Source: Acidobacteriota bacterium
GTDB taxonomy: Bacteria > Acidobacteriota > Vicinamibacteria > Vicinamibacterales > UBA2999
NCBI GenBank assembly: GCA_030697165.1
Contig: JAUYQQ010000015.1
Coordinates: 418,645-482,644, forward strand
Length of the DNA: 64,000 nucleotides
Reading direction: 5' to 3'
Position numbers and translations under genes: made by a program. Position 1 is the stretch's first letter. Each line of letters opens with the position of its first letter. The notes beneath the pieces were generated by a model, which ran no database searches, was not told the DNA's origin, and worked only from the letters and a program-made list of their open reading frames with translations. Positions 23,083 to 31,512 of the stretch are shown here, one piece after another.

Positions 23083-24480
23083 CTACGGGGTTCGCACGGT
23101 GACGGTGACCCCAATCCGATCGGGCTCGCGGCCCGTGAAGGCCACCGGCCCGGTGACCGGCCAGCTCGCGCTGGCCCACGGAAACGGGTTCGACACGTCC
23201 ATCCAGAAGAAGCTGACGTTGACCAGGCGGTTGACGTCCACGAATGCGCGAACGGCCAGGGCGCGGTCCTTCTTGCCCATCGACACGCCGTAGAGGTTGT
23301 TGAGCTCCAGGTACTGAATCAGGCTGTCGTCGCGCGAGAGCTCTTCGCGCACCACGCTGCCTCCGGCGCGGACCTTGCCGGCCACCGGCACGTCAAACAG
23401 CGCGCCCATGAAGTAGCCGGGCTTGTCGATGGCGGCAAGGTCGGGAATGCCCACCAGCTCGCCGGAGGTCAGCGTCGGCCCCCACTGGTACTTGGCGTAC
23501 TCACCGAACACCGAGGCCCAGGAGGTTGGCGACACCTTCACGCTCACCACCAGCGCATCGTCGTTGCGCTTGGAGGCCCAGTAGTTGGGCAGGCGCTCCA
23601 CTTTCGAACCGGTGTAGCCCTTCTTGTAGGCGGCGCGGATGTCGAGGGCTTTGATCGGCGCCAGCCGCGCGGAGGCGACGACGGTGATGGCGCTGTTGGT
23701 GTCGAACGAGGTGTTGACGTGATAGAACCAGTCGTAGTCCTTCTCGCGATTACCTTCGCCGAGGACCGCCATGACGCCGGCGTCAAACACCGAACGGTCG
23801 CCGCGCCGCGCCGAGAAGGCCAGCATCGCGCCGAAATTGGCCTCGGCGTTGAGCCGGGTGATGCGGGTCATGTCCTTGGCGGTCGCCGCGCCGACCTCGC
23901 GAGGGGCGAAGCCGACCGGCAGGATGAACCGGCCGCCGCGTAATGAGACGCCGCCGGCGATGCCCCAGTCGATGTAGCCCTCGCGCAGGATGCCCTGCTG
24001 CGTGATGTAGTCGAGCGAGGAGCTGTTGTAGGTGTCGACCCGCTTGAGGCCGTCTTCGACGTCGCACTTCACGATCGGCCCGAGGCCGGCGTAGAGGTTC
24101 GGATCGTTGGGGAAGAAGAAGTCCTTCTCGCCGCAGGACGGCCGCGCGTTGGTTTCGCTGACCGGGTTCACCGAGACGAAGTAGCGGACGTGGTCGCTGA
24201 CCTTGCCGGCGACGCTCAGAATCGCCATGCCGACGCGGCCCTGTTTCTCGAAGCCGAGGGCCGCCTGCGCGCCGTCGTGCGACCAGCCCATCACCAGCTC
24301 GCCGCCGAACTTGAAGCGTTCGCTCTGCGCGAACTTGAAGCCAAAAAAGTCCACGGCGTCAGCGGCCGGTTCCGGGGCCGGCGCAGTCTGTTGGGCGAAG
24401 GCGGGAGCAGCGGTCAGCAGGGTAACGAGTGCGATCGCGGTACACAGCGATCGGAGTCGGACGCGGTTCGAAGCAGGCAC
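23083..24480 (-). CDS. Outer-membrane beta-barrel (porin-like) protein
   Basis: A 465-residue protein with a signal peptide (LCTAIALVTLLTAAPAFAQQ). The rest consists of alternating amphipathic strands such as VRYFVSVNPVSET, GVSLRGGRFILPVGFAPRE and VNVSFFWMDVSNPF, ending in VTVTVRTP. Segment GRFILPVGFAPREVG resembles the conserved 'GRxxxPFG' strand of phosphate-selective or Bbp16-like porins. One Cys pair (PSCGEKDFFFPNDP and IVKCDVEDG) could form a loop disulfide. Transported solute unknown. It stands alone, with 114 bp of apparently empty DNA downstream. Confidence 0.8.
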   Translation of the reverse strand: MPASNRVRLRSLCTAIALVTLLTAAPAFAQQTAPAPEPAADAVDFFGFKFAQSERFKFGGELVMGWSHDGAQAALGFEKQGRVGMAILSVAGKVSDHVRYFVSVNPVSETNARPSCGEKDFFFPNDPNLYAGLGPIVKCDVEDGLKRVDTYNSSSLDYITQQGILREGYIDWGIAGGVSLRGGRFILPVGFAPREVGAATAKDMTRITRLNAEANFGAMLAFSARRGDRSVFDAGVMAVLGEGNREKDYDWFYHVNTSFDTNSAITVVASARLAPIKALDIRAAYKKGYTGSKVERLPNYWASKRNDDALVVSVKVSPTSWASVFGEYAKYQWGPTLTSGELVGIPDLAAIDKPGYFMGALFDVPVAGKVRAGGSVVREELSRDDSLIQYLELNNLYGVSMGKKDRALAVRAFVDVNRLVNVSFFWMDVSNPFPWASASWPVTGPVAFTGREPDRIGVTVTVRTP

Positions 24481-24491
24481 CAGAGAGGATT

Positions 24492-25517
24492 CTACTCGCT
24501 CTTGGACGACTTAGTCTCGCCAAAGCGGCCTTCGGCCGCGACGGCGGAGGCGCGCGGGTGCGATTTGCGGTAGACGTCGATCAGCTGTGCGGTGTTGACG
24601 TGCGTGTAGCGCTGGGTCGTGCTCAAGCGCGAGTGCCCCAGCAACTCCTGGATCGCCCTGAGGTCGGCGCCACGCTGCAGCAGGTGCGTGGCGAACGAGT
24701 GGCGCAGCGCGTGGGGGCTGATGCCGAGGCGCGTGCTGCATAAGGCCACGTAGCGGCGCAGCAGGCGATCGACGCTGCGGCCGGTCAGCCGCCCGCCGCG
24801 CGCGTTCAGGAACAGCGGATCGACGGCCGCCCGGTGACGGACCGCGGCGGACGCTTTCCGGCGGGGCGCGATGGCGGCGCGACGGCCAGCCCGCGCCTGC
24901 CGCGCGGCCAGAATCGCGGCCCGGTCGGCCATCCAGGCGCGCAGCGTGGCCGCCGCGTTCTGGTTGAACGGCAGCAGGCGCTGCTTGCCGCCTTTGCCCA
25001 TGACGCGAACCATCCGGCTCGACAAATTCAGATCCTCGAGGTTGATCCCGACCAGTTCGCTCAACCGCAGACCCGAGGCGTAGAACAACTCGAGAATGGC
25101 GCGGTCGCGGCGGCCCAGCGGGTCGGCGGTACTCGGCATCTCAATCAGCCTGGCCATCTCCGGTTCGGACAAGTGGGTGGGAATGGTCTGGTCGCGCTTG
25201 GGCGCCACGGCCCTGGCGGTGGGGTCGTGCTCGATCAGCTCTTCCCGCCGCAGGTATTTCACGAACGTGCGCAGCGCCGACAGCTTGCGCGCCACCGACG
25301 ATCGCGCCTTGCCGGCCTTGTTCAGCTCCGCCAGGTGCGAGCGCACCGAGCTCAGGCCAAGGTCGTCCGGGGTCAGGGCCGACATCTTGCGGTCCTTGTC
25401 GGCGGCCACCCAGGCCAGGTACTGGGTGATGTCGCTCTCGTAGGCGCGCACGGTGTGCGGCGACACGTGCCGATTCAGGCTGAGATAGGCCAGGAATTCC
25501 TTTAAATGCTCGCGCAC
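24492..25517 (-). CDS. xerC: Tyrosine recombinase XerC
   Basis: A 341-residue site-specific recombinase of the XerC/D group. The N-terminal SAM-like domain has FLAYLSLNRHVSPHTVRAYE. The catalytic domain has all six expected residues: Arg in YASGLRLSELVG, Lys in MGKGGKQR, His-x2-Arg in HALRHSFATHLL, and His and nucleophile Tyr in LLGHSRLSTTQRYTHV. A basic insert (about residues 205-230, RQARAGRRAAIAPRRKA) is longer than usual. It lies next to trmFO, the classic arrangement for XerC in the topA-trmFO-xerC-hslV cluster. It resolves chromosome dimers at dif, which was not found here. Confidence 0.93.
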   Translation of the reverse strand: MREHLKEFLAYLSLNRHVSPHTVRAYESDITQYLAWVAADKDRKMSALTPDDLGLSSVRSHLAELNKAGKARSSVARKLSALRTFVKYLRREELIEHDPTARAVAPKRDQTIPTHLSEPEMARLIEMPSTADPLGRRDRAILELFYASGLRLSELVGINLEDLNLSSRMVRVMGKGGKQRLLPFNQNAAATLRAWMADRAAILAARQARAGRRAAIAPRRKASAAVRHRAAVDPLFLNARGGRLTGRSVDRLLRRYVALCSTRLGISPHALRHSFATHLLQRGADLRAIQELLGHSRLSTTQRYTHVNTAQLIDVYRKSHPRASAVAAEGRFGETKSSKSE

Positions 25518-25570
25518 GGGCCACCGACCATACAGCCACAGATTAGACGCAGATTAGACACCGACATTCT

Positions 25571-25636
25571 CAAGCCGCAAGCCCACGCCGCACGCCGCAC
25601 GCCGCAAGCCCACGCCTCAAGCCTCAAGCCCCAAAG
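25571..25636. repeat. CAAGCC / CACGCCGCA low-complexity repeat
   Basis: The xerC-trmFO gap and the last codons of trmFO consist of CTCAAGCCGCAAGCC, CACGCCGCACGCCGCA and CCTCAAGCCTCAAGCCCC units. Related words occur inside nadD (49322-49346) and at the tmk start (51249-51296). Confidence 0.65.
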
Positions 25637-26978
25637 CCACTCCGCGCCAGGCATCAAGATCAGCAAGCGCGCGCTCGGCGATCATCAGCTTCTTCTTCAT
25701 CTTGTCGCGCGGCGGGTCGTCCAAAGGCGGCATGATGCCGTGCGTGATGTTGGTCGGCTGATAGTTCTTGGGATCGGCGTGCGAGACGTAATGGGCCAGC
25801 GAGCCGATGGCGGTGGTTCGTGGTGGCGCCTGCGGCGCCTCGCCGCGCGCCAGGGCGGCGGCATTGCGGCCCGCCACCAGGCCGGAGGCCGCTGATTCCA
25901 CATAGCCTTCGACGCCCGAGACCTGCCCGGCAAAGAACAGGTCGGGCCGCTGCCGGGTCTGCCACGTCGGCAGCAGGACCTTGGGGCCGCAGATGTAGGT
26001 GTTGCGGTGGACCATGCCGAAACGCACGAACTCGGCGTTCTCGAGGCCCGGAATCATCTTGAGCAGGCGCGACTGGTCGCCCCACTTGATCTGGGTCTGG
26101 AAGCCCACGAGGCTGTAGTGGTCGCCGGCCAGCGTGTCCTGGCGCAATTGCACGACGGCGTAGGGCAGGCGGCCGGTGCGCGGATCCTTGAGGCCAACCG
26201 GTTTCATCGGGCCGAAGCGCAGCGTGCCCTCGCCACGGTGCGCCATGACCTCGATCGGCAGGCAGCCCTCGAAGAATTTGGTGTTGTCGAAATCGTGAAC
26301 CGTCGCCGATTCGGCCGTGATCAACGCTGCATAAAACGCGTCGTACTCGGCCCTGGTCATCGGACAGTTCAGGTAGTCACCTTCCTCGGTCGCCTCAAGG
26401 GCCTCGCCGGGATTGGCGCTCCACACGTTACGGCCCCAACGCGATGCGCGGAACACTTTCGACATGTCGATCGACTCAGCGAGCACGATCGGGCTGATCG
26501 CGTCGTAAAACGACAGGTGCTCCTCGCCCACCATAGCCTGGATGTCCCTGGACAGGGCATCCGAGGTCAAGGGCCCGGTCGCGATAATCACCGGCGACCA
26601 CTCGGCGCCCGGCACCCGGTCCACTTCCCCACGCTCGACGCGAATGCGCGAATGGGCCTGCACCCGGGCGGTGACCGCTTTCGAAAAAGCGTGGCGATCG
26701 ACAGCCAGGGCCGCGCCGGCCGGCACCCGCGTCGCGTCGGCCGCCGCCATGACGAGCGATCCAAGCCGGCGCATCTCCTCCTTGATCAGGCCGACCGCGT
26801 TATCGAGCTTGTCGGCGCGAAACGAGTTGCTGCAGACCAGTTCGGCCAGGCCGTCGGTCTGGTGGACCGCCGTCGGCCGCACCGGCCGCATCTCGTGAAT
26901 CGTGACGTCGGCGCCGGACTCCGCAGCCTGCCACGCCGCCTCGCAACCCGCGAGTCCGCCGCCAATTACATGAATCAT
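25617..26978 (-). CDS. trmFO: Methylenetetrahydrofolate-tRNA-(uracil-54-C5)-methyltransferase
   Basis: A 453-residue FAD-dependent enzyme forming ribothymidine at U54 of tRNA using methylene-THF. The FAD-binding motif IGGGLAGCEAAWQAAE opens the protein. LAELVCSNSFRADKLDNAVG and LKEEM-type residues, GPLTSDALS, SRWGRNVWSANPGEA and FAGQVSGVEGYVESAASG follow, as in all TrmFO proteins. The C-terminal codons lie in a low-complexity repeat. It directly precedes xerC, matching the conserved topA-trmFO-xerC order; topA itself is 15 kb away in this window. Confidence 0.96.
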   Translation of the reverse strand: MIHVIGGGLAGCEAAWQAAESGADVTIHEMRPVRPTAVHQTDGLAELVCSNSFRADKLDNAVGLIKEEMRRLGSLVMAAADATRVPAGAALAVDRHAFSKAVTARVQAHSRIRVERGEVDRVPGAEWSPVIIATGPLTSDALSRDIQAMVGEEHLSFYDAISPIVLAESIDMSKVFRASRWGRNVWSANPGEALEATEEGDYLNCPMTRAEYDAFYAALITAESATVHDFDNTKFFEGCLPIEVMAHRGEGTLRFGPMKPVGLKDPRTGRLPYAVVQLRQDTLAGDHYSLVGFQTQIKWGDQSRLLKMIPGLENAEFVRFGMVHRNTYICGPKVLLPTWQTRQRPDLFFAGQVSGVEGYVESAASGLVAGRNAAALARGEAPQAPPRTTAIGSLAHYVSHADPKNYQPTNITHGIMPPLDDPPRDKMKKKLMIAERALADLDAWRGVALGLEA

Positions 26979-27138
26979 GTCAGTTGAAAGTTGAAAGTTG
27001 GCAGTTGGTAGTTACAGTTGGAAGTTTCAGTGCCAGTTTCAGTTGTCAGTGTAACGCCTTCAACCCCTCTCCTGAACTGAAACTGCCACTGAAACTGAAA
27101 CTCTTCAACTTCAACTACCAACTATCAACTCGTCAACT
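26979..27138. repeat. GTTGGTAGTT / AACTACCAAC inverted low-complexity repeat
   Basis: The 160-bp gap between trmFO and the MATE gene is filled by units such as GTTGAAAGTTGGCAGTTGG and GTTTCAGTTGTCAG on the left. Complementary words such as CTGAAACTGCCACTGAAAC and CAACTACCAACTATCAACTC lie on the right, so the whole region can fold back on itself. No gene is seen. Confidence 0.75.
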
Positions 27139-28524
27139 TCAAACTCTCTTGTTCTTCCACTTTCCCCTGCGAAAGATCAGCCCGCTGGCGATCGCCAGCG
27201 TCGAGAACGCCACGGTCATCGCAATGTAGACGCCGTTCGGGCCCATGCCGAACTGGATGGCCAGCAGCCACGCCAGCGGAATCTGCAAGCACCAGAAGGA
27301 GCCCAGGTTGATCCAGGTCGGCGTCCACGTGTCGCCAGCGCCGTTGAACGACTGCGTCAGCACGAGGCCGTAGGCGAAGAACACGAAGCCACCGCTGACG
27401 ATGCGAAGGCAGGCGATGGCATTCGGCGCCACGGCGGCATCGGCCGTGAAGATCGCCACGATCTCGGGCGCGAACGCCACGAACAGCGCGCCCACCACAC
27501 CCAGCACCAAGGCGTTGTACTTGGCCGCCGTCCACACCGCCTCGTTAGCACGCTCGGGCTTACCGGCGCCAAGCGCCTGCCCCACCATGGTCGCCGCCGC
27601 GTTGCCGAGCCCCCACGCCGGCATCATCGCAAAAATGATGACCCGGATGCCGATGGTGTAGCCGGCCAGCGCATCGCTGCCGAAGGTCGCAATCACCCGG
27701 ACCAGGCCGATGTAGCTGGACGTGTCGATCAGGATCTGCAGGAAGCCCACGCCGCTCAGGCGGCACACGTTCCACATCACGGCTGGCACTAGCTCCAGGT
27801 GGCGGCGCGTGATGTGAATGCGGCTCTTCCCCGACCAGAGCGTCCAGAACTGGATTAGCACGGCAATGCCGCGGCCGGTGTTGGTGGCCACCGCCGCGCC
27901 GGTGACGCCCAGTTCCGGGAACGGCCCGAGCCCGAAAATCAGGACCGGATCCATCACGATGTTGATGCCATTGCCGATCCAGAGCACCCGCATGGCGATG
28001 GCCGGATCGCCCGCGCCACGGAAAATCGCGTTGTTCAGGAACAACAGGGTCACGGTGGCGTTGCCGGCGAACATCACCTGGGCGTAGCCGAGCGACGACT
28101 CGATCATCGAGGGCGTGGCGCCCATCACCCGCAGCAGCCGCTCGGCATTGAGGTAGCCGAATATGCCAACCGCGATCGAGATCAGCAGGCCGAGCGCGAT
28201 CGCTTGCGCGGCCGCCTGCGCGGCGCCGTCGTCGTCCCTCTCGCCCATGCGGCGGGCCACCACCGCGGTGGCGCCAATGCCCAGGCCCATCGCTACGGTG
28301 TAGACAATCGTGAGCATTGATTCGGTGACGCCGACCGTCGCCACCGCCTCGGCGCCGACCCGCGCCACGAAGAACACATCGACCACCGCGAACAGCGACT
28401 CCATGGCCATTTCGAGGACCATGGGCACCGACAGCAGGACGAGGGCGGAGCCGACCGGGCCCACCGTGTAGTCGCGGTCAGAACCGCGAATCGCTTCAAG
28501 AAAGAGGGGCCACCAACGTTTCAT
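27139..28524 (-). CDS. MATE-family efflux transporter
   Basis: A 461-residue, 12-helix transporter of the multidrug and toxin extrusion family, with its internal two-fold repeat. The first half has SVPMVLEMAMESLFAVVDVF, FFVARVGAEAVATVG and ATAVVARRMGE. The second half has GYTIGIRVIIFAMMPAWGLG and AAATMVGQALGAGKPERANE. It exports cationic or other small molecules in exchange for Na+ or H+; the substrate is unknown. A hairpin element separates it from the symporter gene upstream. Confidence 0.93.
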   Translation of the reverse strand: MKRWWPLFLEAIRGSDRDYTVGPVGSALVLLSVPMVLEMAMESLFAVVDVFFVARVGAEAVATVGVTESMLTIVYTVAMGLGIGATAVVARRMGERDDDGAAQAAAQAIALGLLISIAVGIFGYLNAERLLRVMGATPSMIESSLGYAQVMFAGNATVTLLFLNNAIFRGAGDPAIAMRVLWIGNGINIVMDPVLIFGLGPFPELGVTGAAVATNTGRGIAVLIQFWTLWSGKSRIHITRRHLELVPAVMWNVCRLSGVGFLQILIDTSSYIGLVRVIATFGSDALAGYTIGIRVIIFAMMPAWGLGNAAATMVGQALGAGKPERANEAVWTAAKYNALVLGVVGALFVAFAPEIVAIFTADAAVAPNAIACLRIVSGGFVFFAYGLVLTQSFNGAGDTWTPTWINLGSFWCLQIPLAWLLAIQFGMGPNGVYIAMTVAFSTLAIASGLIFRRGKWKNKRV

Positions 28525-28535
28525 GGACTGGTGAA

Positions 28536-28589
28536 GGCAACCTTTTCTTGTCCCGCCGAAGCGCTCGACGCGAAGGCGGAAGGGTTGCC
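28536..28589. terminator. Nested inverted repeat between AGCS and MATE genes
   Basis: Outer arms GGCAACC (28536-28542) and GGTTGCC (28583-28589) enclose a CCGCCGAAG...GAAGGCGG palindrome. The element sits just after the symporter stop on the minus strand and could end its transcript. The inner palindrome belongs to a repeat family also found near 6957 and 56402. Confidence 0.5.
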
Positions 28590-28592
28590 TGA

Positions 28593-29939
28593 CTACCGCG
28601 CGGTCGCGAAGAACTCTCGCGTGAGCTTGCGCAGCAGCGCAATCGAACCGAGCACGGCGACCAGGTTGGGAATGGCCATCAGCCCATTAAGCGTATCCGC
28701 CACATCCCACACCAGGTGGAGCGACCCGACGGCGCCGAGGTAAATGAACACCAGCCACGCCATCTTGTAAGGCATGGCGGCGCGGGCGCCGAAGAGATAG
28801 ACGATGCCGGTTTCGCCGTAGTAACTCCAGCCAACCACCGTGGAAAACGCAAACAGCACCAGACTGGTCGTCACCACGATGTTGCCCCACGTGCCGGGCA
28901 GGCCGACCGAGAACGCTTCACCCGCCAGGGCGGCGCCCGTGGCGCCTCCTGACCATACGCCGGTCACCAGGATCGCCAGGCCCGTCGTCGTGCACACCAG
29001 GATCGTATCGATAAAGACCTCGAAGATGCCGTAGAGGCCTTGTCGCACGGGGTGATCGGTTTTCGCCGCGGCGTGCACAATCGGTGCGCTGCCCAGGCCC
29101 GCCTCGTTCGAGAACAGGCCGCGCGCAATGCCGTAGCGCATGGCCAGCATGATCGTGGCGCCGGCGAAGCCGCCGGTCGCGGCCGCGCCCGAGAACGCGC
29201 TCGTGAACACCAGCGACAGCGCCGCCGGAATCTCGCCGGCGAAGCGCGCCAGAATGAACAGGCCGCCACCGAGGTAGACGAGCGCCATGAACGGCACGAG
29301 GTACTCGGTTAAGTGGCCGATGCGCTTGATACCGCCGAGGATCACCGCGCCCGTGAGCAGGGCCAGCATCACGCCGGTGATCGACGGACTCAACCCGAAC
29401 GAGGCCTGCAGGCTGGCCGCGACCGAGTTCGACTGCACCATGTTGCCGATACCGAAGGCGGCCAGCGCCACGAAACCCGCGAAGATCGTGCCGAGCCACG
29501 GCAGGCCGAGCCCTTTCCTCAACACGTACATCGCTCCGCCGCGCATCTGCCCGGCGCTGTCCTTCTCGCGGTAGTGGAGCGCGATGACGATCTCGGCGAA
29601 CTTGGTGCACATGCCGAGAATGCCGGACACCCACAGCCAGAACAACGCCCCGGGTCCGCCGATCGAGATCGCGGTGGCGACACCAGCGATGTTGCCGACG
29701 CCAACCGTCGACGCCAACGCGGTAGCCACGGCCTGGAAGGGCGACACCTCGCCGGGGCCAGCCGCCTTCTGCGTCAGCTTGCCCAGCACCTCGCGCAGCG
29801 CGACGCCGAGATAGCGGAACTGGACGCCGCCGGTGAGGATCGTCAACAGCAGGCCCGTGCCCACCAGCAGCACGATCATCGGCCAGCCCCAGACGTACCC
29901 GTTTAACCAGCCGTTCGCAGCGGTAATTGTTTCGACCAT
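28593..29939 (-). CDS. Sodium:alanine (AGCS-family) symporter
   Basis: A 448-residue transporter of the alanine or glycine:cation symporter family. Signature segments include FQAVATALASTVGVGNIAGV, GGPGALFWLWVSGILGMCTK, FAEIVIALHYRE, and RGLFSNEAGLGSAPIVHAAA. It imports alanine or glycine with Na+. It is transcribed divergently from the monooxygenase gene that opens the Kai/B12 block; the 116-bp intergenic region must hold both promoters, but I cannot place them securely. Confidence 0.93.
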   Translation of the reverse strand: MVETITAANGWLNGYVWGWPMIVLLVGTGLLLTILTGGVQFRYLGVALREVLGKLTQKAAGPGEVSPFQAVATALASTVGVGNIAGVATAISIGGPGALFWLWVSGILGMCTKFAEIVIALHYREKDSAGQMRGGAMYVLRKGLGLPWLGTIFAGFVALAAFGIGNMVQSNSVAASLQASFGLSPSITGVMLALLTGAVILGGIKRIGHLTEYLVPFMALVYLGGGLFILARFAGEIPAALSLVFTSAFSGAAATGGFAGATIMLAMRYGIARGLFSNEAGLGSAPIVHAAAKTDHPVRQGLYGIFEVFIDTILVCTTTGLAILVTGVWSGGATGAALAGEAFSVGLPGTWGNIVVTTSLVLFAFSTVVGWSYYGETGIVYLFGARAAMPYKMAWLVFIYLGAVGSLHLVWDVADTLNGLMAIPNLVAVLGSIALLRKLTREFFATAR

Positions 29940-30055
29940 GTTGGCAATATCTTATGCGTGGTGACGACTAGACAGCGAACTTCGACGGGTTTCAGGGGGA
30001 GCGGCCTCGCAGCCGGGCTTGGTGCAGATGTAGTTACGAAAGAGGTGGCGAGCCA

Positions 30056-30433
30056 GTGCGTATTGCCGTTAGGATTGCATCCACTCTCATTTCAATGGAT
30101 CAATCTATTTCAGCAATTTCGCCCGCCCCGCAGGGCTTCGTGGCCATCAGCCGCTTTACCATCGCAAATGGGATGACCGCTCAGGTCAAAGCAGCTTTTC
30201 GTGCCCGCCCGCACCTCGTTGACAGCGCCTCCGGGTTTTGCCGCATGGAAGTGATCAGCCCAGTTGATCATCCCGAGGAGATCTGGCTGATTACTTTTTG
30301 GACTGATGAGCAAAGCTTCCGCACCTGGCACCGCAGCCATATGTACCGGGACTCGCACAAGGGGATCCCCAAGGGCCTCAAGCTGGTCCCCGGCGAAACC
30401 GAGATCAGGCATTTCGAGCACGTGGCCTCCTGA
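30056..30433 (+). CDS. Antibiotic biosynthesis monooxygenase (ABM) domain protein
   Basis: A small protein of up to 125 residues. The ABM-type dimeric alpha/beta fold is seen in FVAISRFTIANGMTAQVKAA, FRARPHLVDSASGFCRMEVI, and IWLITFWTDEQSFRTWHRS followed by a C-terminal HFEH-type strand. This fold occurs in quinol oxygenases and HmoA-like haem-degrading monooxygenases. The Trp/His residues around WHRSHMY are compatible with either. The GTG at 30056 follows an AGAGG sequence; an internal ATG at 30095 is the alternative start. It is 11 bp upstream of the cobalamin-binding gene, hence probably its operon leader. Confidence 0.75.
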   Translation: MRIAVRIASTLISMDQSISAISPAPQGFVAISRFTIANGMTAQVKAAFRARPHLVDSASGFCRMEVISPVDHPEEIWLITFWTDEQSFRTWHRSHMYRDSHKGIPKGLKLVPGETEIRHFEHVAS

Positions 30434-30444
30434 AAGAGAACGCA

Positions 30445-31512
30445 ATGACCGGCACTTCCAACACCGCTGATCTCCTCACGCGCCGGCGGCTCGAGCTCTC
30501 GCAGATCCTCGTGGATCGCGAGTTTGCCCGTCACCCGGAACTTGAGCAGCGTTACGGCGCGACGGCGCGGGAGAAGTCGCTCCAGGATGTCGGCTTCCAT
30601 CTGGCGCACCTGGCTCAGGCTCTCGCGGTCGGCAATCCTCCGCTGTTCACAGATTATGTCGCCTGGGCGCGGATCGTGCTCGCCCAGCGTCGGGTGCGGT
30701 CCGAGGACTTGGCATTCCACCTCAGCTGCCTGGCTGACGTTCTGCGGGAGCAGCTGCCCGGTGAGGCAGGCGAGAGTGCCGCTGCTTACGTGGAGCGGGC
30801 GGTGCAGGCGATGCCCGGAATGCCGGATGACCTGCCAACCTTCCTGCATGAGGGAGCGCCCCTCTCGCCGCTGGCCCACCAGTATCTGGAGGCGTTGCGC
30901 CGGGGAGAACGTCAGGTCGCCAGCCGGATCGTGCTGTCTGCGGTGGAGAACGGCACGACAGTCCAAGATATCTATCTGCAGGTATTTCAGCCAGTGCAGT
31001 ATGAGATCGGTCGCCTCTGGCAGACCAACCGCATCTCGGTCGCGCAAGAGCACTATTGCACCGCGGCGACCCAACTCATCATGTCGCAGCTCTATCCGCT
31101 CATCTTCGCGGCTGAAAAGCACGGGCGGACGCTCGTGGCGACGGGCGTCGCGGGCGACCTCCACGAGCTCGGGATCCGCATGGTGGCTGATTTTTTCGAG
31201 ATGGGGGGCTGGCACACCTATTATCTCGGGACCAACACCCCGCATGCCGCGGTCATCGCGGCCGTGCAGGACCGCAACGGCGACGTGCTCGCGATCTCTG
31301 CCACCATGCCGTATCACGTCGAGAACGTCCGTGAGCTGATCGCAGCGGTCCGCCGCCAGCCTGACCTGAGTCATGTGAAAATCCTGGTCGGCGGAGGCCC
31401 GTTCAACCGCGATCCGGAACTGTGGTCGAAGCTCGGAGCTGATGGCACGGCCGTCGACGCCCAGTTCGCCCTGCGGCTTGCGGATGAGTCGACGGGAGAA
31501 GAACAACAATGA
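30445..31512 (+). CDS. Cobalamin-binding photoreceptor-like protein without DNA-binding domain
   Basis: A 355-residue protein. Residues ~1-130 form a helical region with no HTH (RYGATAREKSLQDVGFHLAH). Residues ~135-215 match the B12-binding helical cap, including W192-x9-E202-H203, the signature of CarH/LitR-type light sensors, in which the Trp and His sit over the adenosyl face. Residues ~225-345 form the Rossmann-like B12 domain with D238-L-H240-E-L-G243, the DxHxxG motif that supplies the lower cobalt ligand. The gene overlaps the following kinase by four bases (ATGA), so light- or B12-dependent control of that kinase is the likely role. A redox role is the alternative. Family and motifs are seen; photochemistry is inferred. 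Confidence 0.88.
   Translation: MTGTSNTADLLTRRRLELSQILVDREFARHPELEQRYGATAREKSLQDVGFHLAHLAQALAVGNPPLFTDYVAWARIVLAQRRVRSEDLAFHLSCLADVLREQLPGEAGESAAAYVERAVQAMPGMPDDLPTFLHEGAPLSPLAHQYLEALRRGERQVASRIVLSAVENGTTVQDIYLQVFQPVQYEIGRLWQTNRISVAQEHYCTAATQLIMSQLYPLIFAAEKHGRTLVATGVAGDLHELGIRMVADFFEMGGWHTYYLGTNTPHAAVIAAVQDRNGDVLAISATMPYHVENVRELIAAVRRQPDLSHVKILVGGGPFNRDPELWSKLGADGTAVDAQFALRLADESTGEEQQ

Noticed and set aside
24492-25517. Integrase of a mobile element
   Set aside because: The sequence, length and trmFO neighbour fit housekeeping XerC. No att repeats or tRNA target are adjacent.
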